From Oceanimonas baumannii (lineage in GTDB: Bacteria; Pseudomonadota; Gammaproteobacteria; Enterobacterales; Aeromonadaceae): a stretch of DNA of 64,000 nucleotides. This document shows, in pieces, positions 37,564 through 46,960 of the stretch (position 1 is its first letter; each line of letters starts with the position of its first letter). The notes beneath the pieces are model-generated. The model was not told the origin of the DNA. It saw only the letters and a program-made list of their open reading frames with translations, and searched no databases. The DNA is taken from NCBI RefSeq assembly GCF_002245495.1, contig NZ_NQJF01000007.1, positions 62,001-126,000 on the forward strand, written 5' to 3'. A program made the position numbers and the translations under genes.

Positions 37564-38138
37564 ATGCTCGAAATTCGTGACTGGCCGGACAGAAGTATTC
37601 TGATGGCTTTTAGTCAGGCTGCTATGTCTTCTCAGATCTAACCCTGTCGAGCCGACCCCAGCGTCGGGTTTCTTTGTCACCGGATCTCTGTGACCAAGGT
37701 CTTTTGTTGTTCTCTTATGCTGTGATTCTGACCCTGTCTGGCTTTATCACTGTGGTTTTTATTTGTTTTTAAGATATTAGGAGCAGGTTTCTCTTTAAGA
37801 ATGAAGGGGAATTGAAGCTACGTATTAAAAATAAAAAATATGATTTTTAGTTGAAATGTGAGGTCACGTGCTTTTATTCGGTAAACTAGTTTATTGTACC
37901 GGTGACAACAGGAATGCGCGATTATTTTTAGATAGGGGGCTTCTCGGTAAAATTTTTATTCCAACAAATAAAATAACCATGGGCTAATTGGGTGGTGAGG
38001 TTTCTCATGAGTATTTCAGTTGTTATAAATCTCGATATTTAAAATTTTCATGTGAAGGTTTATGTGTTTTTCTTAATGGTATATTGAACTTAAAAATCAA
38101 ACAAATAGTAATCAATTCATTTCACATTTAAGTATGTT

Positions 38139-38150
38139 TTTGTATACAAA
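38139..38150. promoter_or_regulatory. TTTGTATACAAA palindrome
   Basis: A perfect 12-base palindrome fitting the TTGTNNACAA pattern bound by many FadR-class GntR regulators. No GntR gene is adjacent, so the cognate factor is unknown. Confidence 0.4.
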
Positions 38151-38267
38151 TGTTTATTATTTTGTGTTTTATTTTTTAAGTTCAGCATTTACAGTAACTT
38201 ATTTCTTATCTGGTTGATTGCAGTTGCTGGATGAGTCACATCGTTTTACATAGGGTTTTCCATCAGG

Positions 38268-38282
38268 TGGAATTGATTTCTA
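38268..38282. promoter_or_regulatory. IclR-type box upstream of yfcC
   Basis: TGGAATTGATTTCTA matches 13 of 15 positions of the IclR-family pattern TGGAAATNATTTCCA. Two related boxes are in the gcl control region. Confidence 0.45.
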
Positions 38283-38442
38283 AAAAAATGTTGAGTGTTG
38301 GTTAACTAATGGTTGATAATGATGATGAGGCCGGCCAAGCCAGTTCATATGAGTCTTCGTTGGAAAGTGCTACTGCTGGCCTTGAAGAAAACGCCCTTGG
38401 CGTAAATGGACTTAATCAGTTGTTGTAAAAAGGGAAGAGGCC

Positions 38443-39894
38443 ATGAATCCCATGTCTAAAACCAATGAATGTTCTTCTGCCACCACAGTAGAAAAGAAAA
38501 AAGCATTCGAGATGCCACATATTTATGTCATCTTGTTTATATTCAGCGCCATTGCGGCTGTTCTGACTTATATTGTACCTGCCGGACAGTATGATCGTAT
38601 TCCCGGTCCAAATGGTCGTACTACTATTGATCCCAACTCTTATCAGGTAGTTGAATCCACACCGGTAGGGCCGGTCGACTTTATGCTCGCCATTCCCAAA
38701 GGACTGATGGATGCGGGTACCGTTGTGTTCTTCACCTTTATTATCGGTGGCATGTTCATGGTGCTGCGGCGGACCGGCATCATCGAAATTGGCGTAGACA
38801 AGCTGACACGGCGGTTTGCCAATAATACGATTGTTATCGTCCCGGTGTTGATGACCACCTTTGCGGTGATTGCCACCCTGATCGGTACGCAGGAACTGGC
38901 ATTGGTTTATGTCCCGGTTATCCTGCCCCTGATGCTGGCCCTTCGCTTTGACTCTATGACGGCAGCAGCGGTGGCGTTGTGTGCGACCACCGCCGGTTTT
39001 ACGGCTGGTGTACTTAATCCTATAAATACCGGACTGGGCCAGCAGCTGGCCGATCTGCCGGTGTATTCAGGCATGGGACTACGTGTACTGGCATTTGCTG
39101 CCATTCTGCTGACCGGCATTTTTTACGTCACTCGCTATGCCCTTAAAGTTAAAAACAATCCTGCCCTGAGCCTGATGGAAGGGGATGCCAAGGAGCAGGA
39201 AAAGCGCAAGCGCTATCAACACGCTGATGATGAAGGTGCCCTGGCCGCCACAAGTCGTCAGAAGTGGGCATCTCTTGCTGCCTTTGGCTTCTTTGCCACT
39301 CTGGTCTGGGGCGTGATGACGCAAGGGTGGTTCATGATGGAAATGGCGGGCCTGTTTATCATCATGGGGGTCGTAGTCGGTTTGATTGCGGGTTTGAAGA
39401 CGTCAGACATTTGCGACGGGTTCAACGAAGGTTTTCGTGACGTTCTGGTCGGAGCCATGATCTGCGGTATTGCCCGTGCAGTGGCAGTTGTACTGGAAGA
39501 AGGCCAGATCATGGATACGCTGGTGTACGGGTTGGGTAACCTGGTGGGTGAATTCCCGGCCATTCTGTCTGCCATCGGTATGTACCTGGCCCAGCTTGGC
39601 TTTAACTTTGTGGTTCCATCGGGCAGTGGCCAGGCACTGGTAACCATGCCGATTATGGCCCCACTGGCGGATCTGGTGGGTGTGACGCGTCAGACTGCGG
39701 TACTGGCCTATCAGCTGGGTGACGGTATCGGCAACATTCTGTATCCGACGTCCGGTTACTTTATGGCGACGCTGGCCCTGGCGGGGGTAAGCTGGAACAA
39801 GTGGGTGAAGTTCTTCCTGCCGCTGTTCAGCACCTGGGTGGCCATCTCTATGGGTTTCCTGATCTTTGCCCAGTTCACTCAATGGAACGGCTAA
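38443..39894 (+). CDS. yfcC: YfcC family (DcuC/ArcD-like) membrane transporter
   Basis: A 483-residue inner-membrane protein with about 12 helices of the C4-dicarboxylate anaerobic carrier/YfcC superfamily. Helix 1 region PHIYVILFIFSAIAAVLTYIVPAGQYDR and the NFVVPSGSGQALVTMPIMAPLADLVGVTRQTAVLAYQLGDGIGNILYPT signature are characteristic. Members carry dicarboxylates, basic amino acids or peptides; the substrate here is unknown. GAAGAGG precedes the ATG. It is convergent to the gamma-glutamyltransferase gene and has a long AT-rich leader with an IclR-type box. Confidence 0.9.
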   Translation: MNPMSKTNECSSATTVEKKKAFEMPHIYVILFIFSAIAAVLTYIVPAGQYDRIPGPNGRTTIDPNSYQVVESTPVGPVDFMLAIPKGLMDAGTVVFFTFIIGGMFMVLRRTGIIEIGVDKLTRRFANNTIVIVPVLMTTFAVIATLIGTQELALVYVPVILPLMLALRFDSMTAAAVALCATTAGFTAGVLNPINTGLGQQLADLPVYSGMGLRVLAFAAILLTGIFYVTRYALKVKNNPALSLMEGDAKEQEKRKRYQHADDEGALAATSRQKWASLAAFGFFATLVWGVMTQGWFMMEMAGLFIIMGVVVGLIAGLKTSDICDGFNEGFRDVLVGAMICGIARAVAVVLEEGQIMDTLVYGLGNLVGEFPAILSAIGMYLAQLGFNFVVPSGSGQALVTMPIMAPLADLVGVTRQTAVLAYQLGDGIGNILYPTSGYFMATLALAGVSWNKWVKFFLPLFSTWVAISMGFLIFAQFTQWNG

Positions 39895-39922
39895 CTGACA
39901 GAAAATAATATGAAGTTTGTAA

Positions 39923-39949
39923 AGAGCCTCCTTGGGAGGCTCTTTTTTT
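39923..39949. terminator. Terminator yfcC / ggt
   Basis: AGAGCCTCC and GGAGGCTCT pair around TTG, followed by a T run, between the two convergent genes. Confidence 0.9.
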
Positions 39950-39980
39950 GGTAGTAGGGTGGCGAGCAAGACAGCCCTGC

Positions 39981-41585
39981 TTACCAGGCAGCGGCGGTTC
40001 CATCGGCACGGGGTTCGGTGCCAGCCAGCAGGGTTCCGTGAGTGGTGTCGCGCAGAATGATCTGACCACGGCCAAAGGTCAGCGAATCGGCATTGATCGT
40101 GACTTTGTGCCCTTGCTGTTGCAACGACTCGAGTAGCTGCGGCGGAAAACCGGCTTCGACCTCGACATGCCGTGCCGAAGTCCATTTCCACCTCGGCGCA
40201 TCCAGCACAGCCTGCGGATTGAGCCCGTCGTCCAGCATGCCTGTGATTAGTTGTACATGCCCTTGTGGCTGCATATAACCGCCCATCATGCCGAAGGGGC
40301 CGACGGCGTGCCCCTGGTGAGTGATAAAGCCTGGAATAATGGTGTGATAGGGGCGTTTGCCCGGCTGCAGGCAATTGACGTGGCCGGGGTTGAGGGAAAA
40401 GCCGCTGCCCCGATTCTGCAGGCTGATACCGGTGCCCGGCACCACGATGCCCGAGCCAAATCCGTGAAAGTTGCTTTGAATAAAGGACACCATGTTGCCT
40501 TCCTCGTCCGCCGTGGCCAGGTAGACGGTCCCTCCCTGAGCCGGTTGGCCCGGTGCGGGAAGTATGGCCCGAGTGCCGATTTGGTGACTGCGGGCACGGG
40601 CGTATTCTGGGGAGAGTAACTGTTCGGGGCTGACTCGCATGTTGCCGGGTTCGGTCAGGTAGTGCAGCCCATCCGCATAGGCCAGTTTGGTTGCTTCTAT
40701 GCGTTGGTGCAGCCGGGCTGCTGCATCCTTGGCCGGCTCCAGCTCCTTCAGTATGTTCAGGGCCATGAGGGCTATCATCCCGGAGCCGTTGGGGGGCAAC
40801 TCCCAGATGTCGTATCCCCGGTAATTGACGTGAATGGGATCTACCCATTCCGGCTGGAAGGAGGCCAGATCGGAACGGCGCAGCAGGCCGCCCTGATCCA
40901 GGGCGTGTTGTTCCATACGTGCGGCCAGATCCCCCTCATAAAAATCCCGGGCATCGCTGTCGGCAATCGCTTGCAGAGTGTGCGCATGGCCCTTCGATCT
41001 CCACAGGGCACCCACATCGGGGGGGGAGCCAGCGGGACAAAAGGTATCGAACCAGGGGCGAAATAGCCCGCCTTTATCCTTCCGGTAGCGGCTGGCGGCG
41101 GCCTGCCACAGTTGCTGCACCGTCGGAGTGACGGCAAATCCATCTCGGGCAATGTCGATGGCGGGGATGAGTAGTTGCTTAAACGGCAGTCGACCAAAGC
41201 GCCGGGACAGCGCTGCCCAAGCTGCAGGGGCACCGGGCACGGTAACAGGAAGCCAACCGTGCAACGGTATCTCTTGATGCCCTCGGGAGCGAATGGCCTC
41301 CATGGTCATTGCCTGGGGTGAGGGGCCGCTGGCGTTCAGTCCGTACAGGTGGCTCTTGGTCCAGATCAGGGCAAAAGCGTCACCGCCGATGCCGTTGGAA
41401 GTCGGCTCGACCACGGTAAGGGTGGCAGCGGTGGCGATGGCCGCATCGATGGCATTGCCTCCCTGCTTGAGTATATCGAGTCCCACTTGCGCCGCTAACG
41501 TCTGAGAGGTGGCGATCATCCCTCGGCGGCCACAGGTAATGGTGCGCCGTGAGGAGTGAGGGTAGTGCAGCAGATCGTGATGCAT
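39981..41585 (-). CDS. ggt: Gamma-glutamyltransferase family Ntn hydrolase
   Basis: A 534-residue proenzyme that should self-cleave before T353 (GGTVYLATAD), which aligns with the catalytic threonine of E. coli GGT. GGNAIDAAIATAATLTVVEPTSNGIGGDAF near the N-terminus and PPNGSGMIALMALNIL are family marks. The start at 41585 leaves no signal peptide, unlike periplasmic GGT, so it is probably cytoplasmic and may be a specialised amidase or acylase-type member. It is divergent to an IclR regulator and convergent to a YfcC transporter. The actual substrate is uncertain. Confidence 0.88.
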   Translation of the reverse strand: MHHDLLHYPHSSRRTITCGRRGMIATSQTLAAQVGLDILKQGGNAIDAAIATAATLTVVEPTSNGIGGDAFALIWTKSHLYGLNASGPSPQAMTMEAIRSRGHQEIPLHGWLPVTVPGAPAAWAALSRRFGRLPFKQLLIPAIDIARDGFAVTPTVQQLWQAAASRYRKDKGGLFRPWFDTFCPAGSPPDVGALWRSKGHAHTLQAIADSDARDFYEGDLAARMEQHALDQGGLLRRSDLASFQPEWVDPIHVNYRGYDIWELPPNGSGMIALMALNILKELEPAKDAAARLHQRIEATKLAYADGLHYLTEPGNMRVSPEQLLSPEYARARSHQIGTRAILPAPGQPAQGGTVYLATADEEGNMVSFIQSNFHGFGSGIVVPGTGISLQNRGSGFSLNPGHVNCLQPGKRPYHTIIPGFITHQGHAVGPFGMMGGYMQPQGHVQLITGMLDDGLNPQAVLDAPRWKWTSARHVEVEAGFPPQLLESLQQQGHKVTINADSLTFGRGQIILRDTTHGTLLAGTEPRADGTAAAW

Positions 41586-41866
41586 CGGTTTATTCCCATG
41601 CCGGAAAGTACATGCATGATACGTCCACTGTTGAATTGTTCGCCACCGGCAGGGGATGTAAGTGGGGCTGTGGTCAGGTTTTTGGGTTGTATGGATCTCT
41701 CTGCGCGAGTGAAGGAAGAGTGCATATGCTACGGGGTGGGGCAATTCGGGCATATCGTGCATACCGGGAAAGACCATAAGGCCACTTTTTACCCGGATTC
41801 GGCGGGACTTAACCGGCGACAAACAATACAATGAGCCTTTGTCTTCAAGTATTGCTCAGGTTTTTC

Positions 41867-42685
41867 ATGATCGAGCCAAGCACAAACCAAAAAACAAAAA
41901 CCGGTAAGTCGGCCGGTGCTACTCAGGTACAGTCACTGTCCCGTGCTTTGCTGCTGTTGGAGCGGCTGGCCGCTTCCGATATGGGCATGTCGCTCACCGA
42001 TGTTGCCGGCAGCCTGGGGCTGGCACCGTCCACCACCCATCGCCTGCTTAACAGTCTGCGCAGCCATGACTTTGTCGATCTGGATGAAACCCAGGGGCTG
42101 TGGAGTATCGGGGTTAATGCCTTTTCCATCGGCAATGCCTATCTGAAAAAACGTGACTTTATTGCTCAGGCCCGGCCGCATATGAAACGCTTGGTGGCTG
42201 AAACCGGTGAAACCTCCAATCTGGCCATTCTGGAGCAGGGCAGCGTGGTCTACGTGGGCCAGGTGGAATCCCCCCAGACCATGCGTATGGTGGTCTCCCT
42301 GGGCAGTCGCTCACCGGTGCATGCATCCGGTGTGGGCAAGGCGCTGCTGTCGGCGATGCCTATGAAGGACACGCTGGAGCTGGTGCGCAAGGGGGGGATG
42401 AAGTCCTATACCGAACACACCATCATTAATCCCAGCCAGTTTGAACAGGAGCTGGTAAAAATTGCCCGGCAGGGCTATTCCCTTGATGACGAAGAGCAGT
42501 TTGAGGGCCTGCGCTGCATTGCCGCCAATATTTATAACGAATACGGCGAGGCGGTGGCTGCTATCTCCATTTCCGGTCCGGCGGTACGGGTGAAGTGGGA
42601 GCGTATTCCCCAGCTCAGCGCCCTGGTGATGGACGCCGCAAAGGAAGTTACCCAGGCTATCGGCGGGAAAGCGCCCAGAGCCTGA
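41867..42685 (+). CDS. IclR-family transcriptional regulator
   Basis: A 272-residue regulator with an N-terminal winged helix (SLSRALLLLERLAASDMGMSLTDVAGSLGLAPSTTHRLLNSL) and a C-terminal effector domain with GSRSPVHASGVGKALLS and GYSLDDEEQFEGLRCIAANIYN. The body resembles AllR/GclR-type regulators, which bind glyoxylate and control gcl operons. It is the only IclR gene in the window, and IclR-type boxes lie before yfcC and gcl. The start is uncertain: 41867 has CAGG upstream; an in-frame ATG at 41831 has none. Confidence 0.9.
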   Translation: MIEPSTNQKTKTGKSAGATQVQSLSRALLLLERLAASDMGMSLTDVAGSLGLAPSTTHRLLNSLRSHDFVDLDETQGLWSIGVNAFSIGNAYLKKRDFIAQARPHMKRLVAETGETSNLAILEQGSVVYVGQVESPQTMRMVVSLGSRSPVHASGVGKALLSAMPMKDTLELVRKGGMKSYTEHTIINPSQFEQELVKIARQGYSLDDEEQFEGLRCIAANIYNEYGEAVAAISISGPAVRVKWERIPQLSALVMDAAKEVTQAIGGKAPRA

Positions 42686-42705
42686 GGCTGAGGTGTGGGA
42701 GGTTT

Positions 42706-42786
42706 CGTCACTCCTGCGAAGGCGAGAGTCCATGCCTGCAGAATCGACGTTGTCTGCTCTGGGTTCCCGCCTTCGCGGGAATGACG
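42706..42786. repeat. Dispersed inverted repeat (GTCATTCC...GGAATGAC type)
   Basis: The left arm (42706-42728) and right arm (42764-42786) are imperfect complements around GCGAAGGCG. The ends read CGTCACTCC and GGAATGACG, a repeat style common in proteobacterial spacers. A second, diverged copy is at 52603. Confidence 0.7.
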
Positions 42787-42895
42787 GAAAAGCGCGGGAA
42801 TGACGGGAAAACAGGAATGATCGCAAAGAGCGAAAATGGCTGAAAGAAGCGAGGATGACGAGCGAGCGCATTTCCCGGCCATGACGTATACCCAC

Positions 42896-42922
42896 AAAAA
42901 AGGCCAGTCTTTCGACTGGCCT
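42896..42922 (-). terminator. Terminator of the nspC operon
   Basis: AGGCCAGTC (42901-42909) and GACTGGCCT (42914-42922) pair with a TTTC loop. The A run at 42896-42901 is the T tract of the minus-strand transcript. Confidence 0.92.
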
Positions 42923-42942
42923 TTTACATGAGCGGATTAAGC

Positions 42943-44181
42943 TCAGAAGCTCAGCGGGCGGTCGCCCTGCTCGTCCTTGATGCGGGTCGGCAGACCCATC
43001 TCGTTGAGCAGGTTGATGAAGGGCTTGGGATCCAGCTCTTCAATGTTGGCCATTTTCTTCACGTCCCACTCGCCGGTGGCGATCAGCATGGCGGCGGCCA
43101 CCGGCGGTACACCGGCGGTATAGGAAATGCCCTGGCTGCCCACCTCGGCATAGGCATCGGCGTGGTCGGCCACGTTGTAGATGAACACTTCCTTGTCCTT
43201 GCCGTCCTTCTTGCCTTTCACCTGATCACCGATGCAGGTCTTGCCGGTGTAGTCCGGGGCCAGGGAAGACGGATCGGGCAGTACGGCCTTGACCACTTTC
43301 AGCGGTACCACTTCCAGGCCTTCGGCGGTTTTTACCGGCTGCTCGGACAGCAGACCCAGGTTTTTCAGCACGGTGAACACATTGATGTAGTGCTCGCCAA
43401 AGCCCATCCAGAAACGTACGTTGGGTACGCCCAGGTTCTGGGACAGAGAGTGCACCTCATCGTGACCGGTCATGTAGCTGGTCTGCATGCCCACTACCGG
43501 CAGGTCGTCGGTACGCTTGTGCTCGAACATCTGGTTCTGCACCCACTCGCTGTTCTGCCAGGACCAGACGCGGCCGGTGAACTCACGGAAGTTGATTTCC
43601 GGATCGAAGTTGGTGGCAAAGTAACGACCGTGGCTGCCGGCGTTGATGTCGATGATGTCGATGGAATCGACGGTATCGAAGTACTCGTTCACGGCCACGG
43701 CCGCGTAGGCGTTTACCACGCCCGGATCAAAGCCGGCACCGAGAATGGCGGTGATGCCTTTCTCTTCACAGATGGCCTTGCGCTTCCACTCGTAGTTGGC
43801 GTACCAGGGCGGGTTTTCGCAGATTTTGGTCGGATCTTCGTGAATGGCAGTATCGAGATAGGCGGCACCGCTCTCGATACAGGCCTGCAGCACCGACATA
43901 TTGATGAAAGCCGATCCGACATTGATCACCAGTTGCGACTGTGTTTTGTCAATCAACGCCTTGGTGGCTTCGATATCGAGCGCATCCAGGGCATGGGCTT
44001 GCAATTCACCGGCAACCTTAAGGCTGCCCTTTTCCCGCACGCTGTCGACGATTTGCTGGCACTTGGCGACAGTGCGTGAGGCGATGTGAATGTTACCCAG
44101 AACATCATTATGTTGCGCACATTTGTGGGCAACAACCTGGGCGACACCACCGGCACCAATAATCAGAACGTTTTTCTTCAT
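42943..44181 (-). CDS. Carboxynorspermidine dehydrogenase (saccharopine dehydrogenase family)
   Basis: NADPH-dependent enzyme that condenses aspartate semialdehyde with diaminopropane or putrescine and reduces the product to carboxy(nor)spermidine. It is 412 residues, with the N-terminal Rossmann motif VLIIGAGGVAQVVAHKCA and the conserved GAGFDPGVVNAYAA and GSHGRYFATNFDPEINFREF segments. It lies 51 bases after nspC, its partner, so the pair forms the alternative spermidine/norspermidine route known from Vibrio. AGAGGA precedes the ATG. Confidence 0.92.
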   Translation of the reverse strand: MKKNVLIIGAGGVAQVVAHKCAQHNDVLGNIHIASRTVAKCQQIVDSVREKGSLKVAGELQAHALDALDIEATKALIDKTQSQLVINVGSAFINMSVLQACIESGAAYLDTAIHEDPTKICENPPWYANYEWKRKAICEEKGITAILGAGFDPGVVNAYAAVAVNEYFDTVDSIDIIDINAGSHGRYFATNFDPEINFREFTGRVWSWQNSEWVQNQMFEHKRTDDLPVVGMQTSYMTGHDEVHSLSQNLGVPNVRFWMGFGEHYINVFTVLKNLGLLSEQPVKTAEGLEVVPLKVVKAVLPDPSSLAPDYTGKTCIGDQVKGKKDGKDKEVFIYNVADHADAYAEVGSQGISYTAGVPPVAAAMLIATGEWDVKKMANIEELDPKPFINLLNEMGLPTRIKDEQGDRPLSF

Positions 44182-44232
44182 TTTTTTCCTCTAGAGCCTC
44201 CTTGAAAGGCTGCGTTGTGGTTACTCCATGCC

Positions 44233-45336
44233 TCAGGAGAGGCTGTTTACAAAGTCGTCAAAGGTAAATTCCCTGACCGGATTAATACTGCCGTCGAGCT
44301 CGCGCACGACAATGGCGGGCATTTGCACACCGTTGAACCAGTTTTTCTTTACCATGGTGTAGCCGGCAGCGTCGATAAAGGATAGACGATCCCCGACCTG
44401 CAGCGGGCGCTCGAACCTGAATTCGCCGAAAATGTCGCCGGCCAGACAGGACTTGCCGCATACCATGTATTCGTGGTCACCGTTATTGGGGGCCATTTTG
44501 GCCGTTTCCCGGTAGATCAGCAGATCGAGCATATGGGCTTCGATGGAGCTGTCGACGATGGCCAGCTGTTTGCCGTTAAACAAGGTATCGAGCACGGTCA
44601 CTTCCAGCGAGGTGCTCATGGTAATGGAGGCTTCGCCGGGCTCCAGGTATACCTGTACGCCATAGTGCTCGGAGAAGGCTTTGAGCCGGGTGCAGAAGCG
44701 GTCCACCGGATAGTCGTCACCGGTAAAGTGAATACCACCGCCCAGGCTCACCCAGGTAATCTGCGGCTGGCTCAGCAGGCTGCCAAACTTGTCTTCAATC
44801 TCGCCCAGCATACGGTCAAACAGTTCGAAGTCGCTGTTTTCGCAGTTGTTATGGATCATGAAGCCGGAGATCTTGTCCATCACCCGCAACACCTTATCAG
44901 CGTCCCACTCGCCCAGGCGGCTGAAGGGCCGGGACGGATCGGCGATGATGAACTCGGAGCTGGATACGCCCGGGTTCAGGCGCAGGCCGCGCACATGATG
45001 CGCGGAGTCGGCTTCGTAGCGCTCGAGCTGGCCGATGGTGTTGAAAATAATTTTGTCGGAGTGGGCCAGCACTTCTGCAATTTCGCCGTCGGCATAAGCC
45101 ACGCTGTAGGCATGGGTTTCACCGCCGAACTTCTGCTTGCCGAGCTTCACTTCGTTGAGGGAGGAAGAGGTGGTGCCGTCCATGTACTGGCTCATCAGGT
45201 CGAACACCGACCAGGTGGCAAAGCATTTCAGGGCCAGCAGCGCCTTGGCGCCGGAGTGCTCGCGTACGTAGGCGATTTTCTCCATATTGCGCAGCAGTTT
45301 GGCTTTGTCGATGAGATAGTAAGGCGTCTTGATCAC
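44233..45336 (-). CDS. nspC: Carboxynorspermidine decarboxylase
   Basis: PLP-dependent alanine-racemase-fold decarboxylase that makes (nor)spermidine from the carboxylated precursor. The PLP lysine is in LLALKCFATWS near the N-terminus; SLGGGIHFTGDDYPVD and the C-terminal MVCGKSCLAGDIFGEF, with its catalytic cysteine, follow. The GTG start at 45336 is supported by GGAGGT at 9 bases and gives 367 residues; an upstream frame to 45459 is not homologous. First gene of a two-gene polyamine operon. Confidence 0.92.
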   Translation of the reverse strand: MIKTPYYLIDKAKLLRNMEKIAYVREHSGAKALLALKCFATWSVFDLMSQYMDGTTSSSLNEVKLGKQKFGGETHAYSVAYADGEIAEVLAHSDKIIFNTIGQLERYEADSAHHVRGLRLNPGVSSSEFIIADPSRPFSRLGEWDADKVLRVMDKISGFMIHNNCENSDFELFDRMLGEIEDKFGSLLSQPQITWVSLGGGIHFTGDDYPVDRFCTRLKAFSEHYGVQVYLEPGEASITMSTSLEVTVLDTLFNGKQLAIVDSSIEAHMLDLLIYRETAKMAPNNGDHEYMVCGKSCLAGDIFGEFRFERPLQVGDRLSFIDAAGYTMVKKNWFNGVQMPAIVVRELDGSINPVREFTFDDFVNSLS

Positions 45337-45455
45337 TCGGGTTATACCTCCAGGCTGTGAACACCACCCGCATCCGGGAATTTTAAAGCGCGTGATTATA
45401 GAGGAAAGGTGGTCATGCTTCGAGCAAAAAGTGCGTAATTGCTGCTGCTGATAGT

Positions 45456-45486
45456 GCAAAAAAAGGCCGGCGCTCAGGCCGGCCTT
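45456..45486 (-). terminator. Terminator of the gcl operon (after garK)
   Basis: AAGGCCGGC (45463-45471) and GCCGGCCTT (45478-45486) form the stem. The plus-strand A run at 45457-45464 is the minus-strand T tract. It separates garK from nspC. Confidence 0.85.
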
Positions 45487-45549
45487 GCGAAGAAAGGGGA
45501 TGGCCGCCCTTGAGCGGCTTAATATATTGTTGTTGTTCGAATGCTGAGG

Positions 45550-46818
45550 TTACTTGGGCAGCACCAGAATGGCGCGGAAGTCATTGACGTTGGTGCGGGT
45601 CGGGCCGGTTTCCACCAGCGTACCCAGCTGGGAGAAGAAACCGTAGCTGTCATTGTTGGCCAGGTAGTCTTCAGCCTTGAGACCGGCGTCTTCCGCCTGA
45701 GCGAACAGCTCAGGGCTAATCATGGCGCCGGCGTTATCTTCTACACCGTCGATGCCGTCGGTGTCGGCCGCCAGGGCATACACGCCGGCCTGTCCCTTAA
45801 GCTCGTTAAACAGGCTAAGCATAAATTCACTGTTACGACCGCCACGACCATTGCCCTTGATGGTCACGGTGGTTTCACCGCCAGACAGGATCACACAGGG
45901 GGCCTGAACGGGCTGGCCGCACTTGAGGATCTGTTTGGCGATGGCGGCGTGGACCTTGGCGACCTCGCGGGATTCCCCCTCGATGCAGTCACCCAGCACC
46001 AGCGGTGCCAGCCCTTTGGAGCGGGCCAGGTGGGCGGCGGCGTCCAGGGCATCCTGGGGAGTGGCGATCATGTGGAACTCGGCCTTGCTCAGACGCTCAT
46101 CACCGGGCTTGACGGTTTCGGACTCGGGGCTTTCCAGCCAGGCGCGCACATGGGCACCGATCTCGATGCCGTAACTGTCGAGGATGGACAGGGCCTGAGC
46201 GGACGTGGTCGGATCCGCCACGGTCGGGCCGGAGGCGATCACGGTGGGCTCGTCGCCGGGTACGTCGGAGATGCCGAGGGCGATCAGACGAGCCGGGTAG
46301 GCGGCGGCAGCCAAACGGCCGCCCTTGATGCCGGACAGGTGCTTGCGTACGCAGTTCATTTCATCGATGGCGGCACCGGACTTCAGCAGCGCCTTGTTGA
46401 TGGCTTGCTTATCGGACAGGGTCAGACCCGGAGCCGGCAGACTCAGCAGGGAAGAGCCGCCACCGGACAGCAGGCAGATCACCAGATCGTCTTCGCCCAG
46501 GCCAGAAACCAGTTCCAGAATGCGACGGCCCACTCGCTCACCGGCATCGTCCGGCACCGGGTGGGCCGCTTCGATGATTTCGATGCGCTCGCAGGGGGCG
46601 CCGTGATCGTAGCGGGTGACCACCACACCGGACAGCTCACCTTCCCAGATGGCATCCAGCTCGGCGGCCATGGAAGCGGCGGCCTTGCCGGCACCGATGA
46701 CAACGGCTTTTTGACGAGTATCCTGCGGCAGGTATTCGGCCAGGTTACCCTTGGGCAGGGCGGCGGCCACGGCGCTGTCGAATAACTGCTGTAACAACTC
46801 CTTGGGTTGGATATCCAT
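45550..46818 (-). CDS. Glycerate 2-kinase (MOFRL family)
   Basis: Phosphorylates D-glycerate to 2-phosphoglycerate, the last step from glyoxylate into glycolysis. It is 422 residues, with an N-terminal DUF4147 domain (VIGAGKAAASMAAEL, LLSGGGSSLLSLP) and a C-terminal MOFRL domain (ILSGGETTVTIKGNGRGGRNSEF, ALAADTDGIDGVEDNAGAMI). This is the TtuD/GckA class rather than the GarK/GlxK type of E. coli. AGGAG precedes the ATG. It is the fourth gene of the gcl operon and is set off from glxR by a 186-base spacer with a strong hairpin. Confidence 0.94.
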   Translation of the reverse strand: MDIQPKELLQQLFDSAVAAALPKGNLAEYLPQDTRQKAVVIGAGKAAASMAAELDAIWEGELSGVVVTRYDHGAPCERIEIIEAAHPVPDDAGERVGRRILELVSGLGEDDLVICLLSGGGSSLLSLPAPGLTLSDKQAINKALLKSGAAIDEMNCVRKHLSGIKGGRLAAAAYPARLIALGISDVPGDEPTVIASGPTVADPTTSAQALSILDSYGIEIGAHVRAWLESPESETVKPGDERLSKAEFHMIATPQDALDAAAHLARSKGLAPLVLGDCIEGESREVAKVHAAIAKQILKCGQPVQAPCVILSGGETTVTIKGNGRGGRNSEFMLSLFNELKGQAGVYALAADTDGIDGVEDNAGAMISPELFAQAEDAGLKAEDYLANNDSYGFFSQLGTLVETGPTRTNVNDFRAILVLPK

Positions 46819-46960
46819 TGCAAATACTCCTGAAAAAACGGCTGTTGTAGTGCTGTTGTTGCGTCAATAACGGGGTGGGGCAGAACGAGCGGTGACCAGT
46901 GTCTAACACAAAGCCCCCTGAGTGAAAGTCAGCTTGTCGCCACCGCCTGCCCCGAGGTGT

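Larger units (their letters stand above)
37564..38442. other. AT-rich non-coding region before yfcC
   Basis: Roughly 880 bases with no gene. From about 37700 to 38330 the DNA is strikingly AT-rich compared with the GC-rich neighbours. It contains a TTTGTATACAAA palindrome and an IclR-like box, so part of it is probably the control region of the yfcC gene; the rest may be a remnant or an acquired spacer next to the tRNA operon. Confidence 0.6.

Noticed and set aside
42706-42830. Possible CRISPR array from repeated GCGGGAATGACG-like pieces
   Set aside because: Only two or three uneven pieces forming one inverted repeat, no regular spacers and no cas genes.
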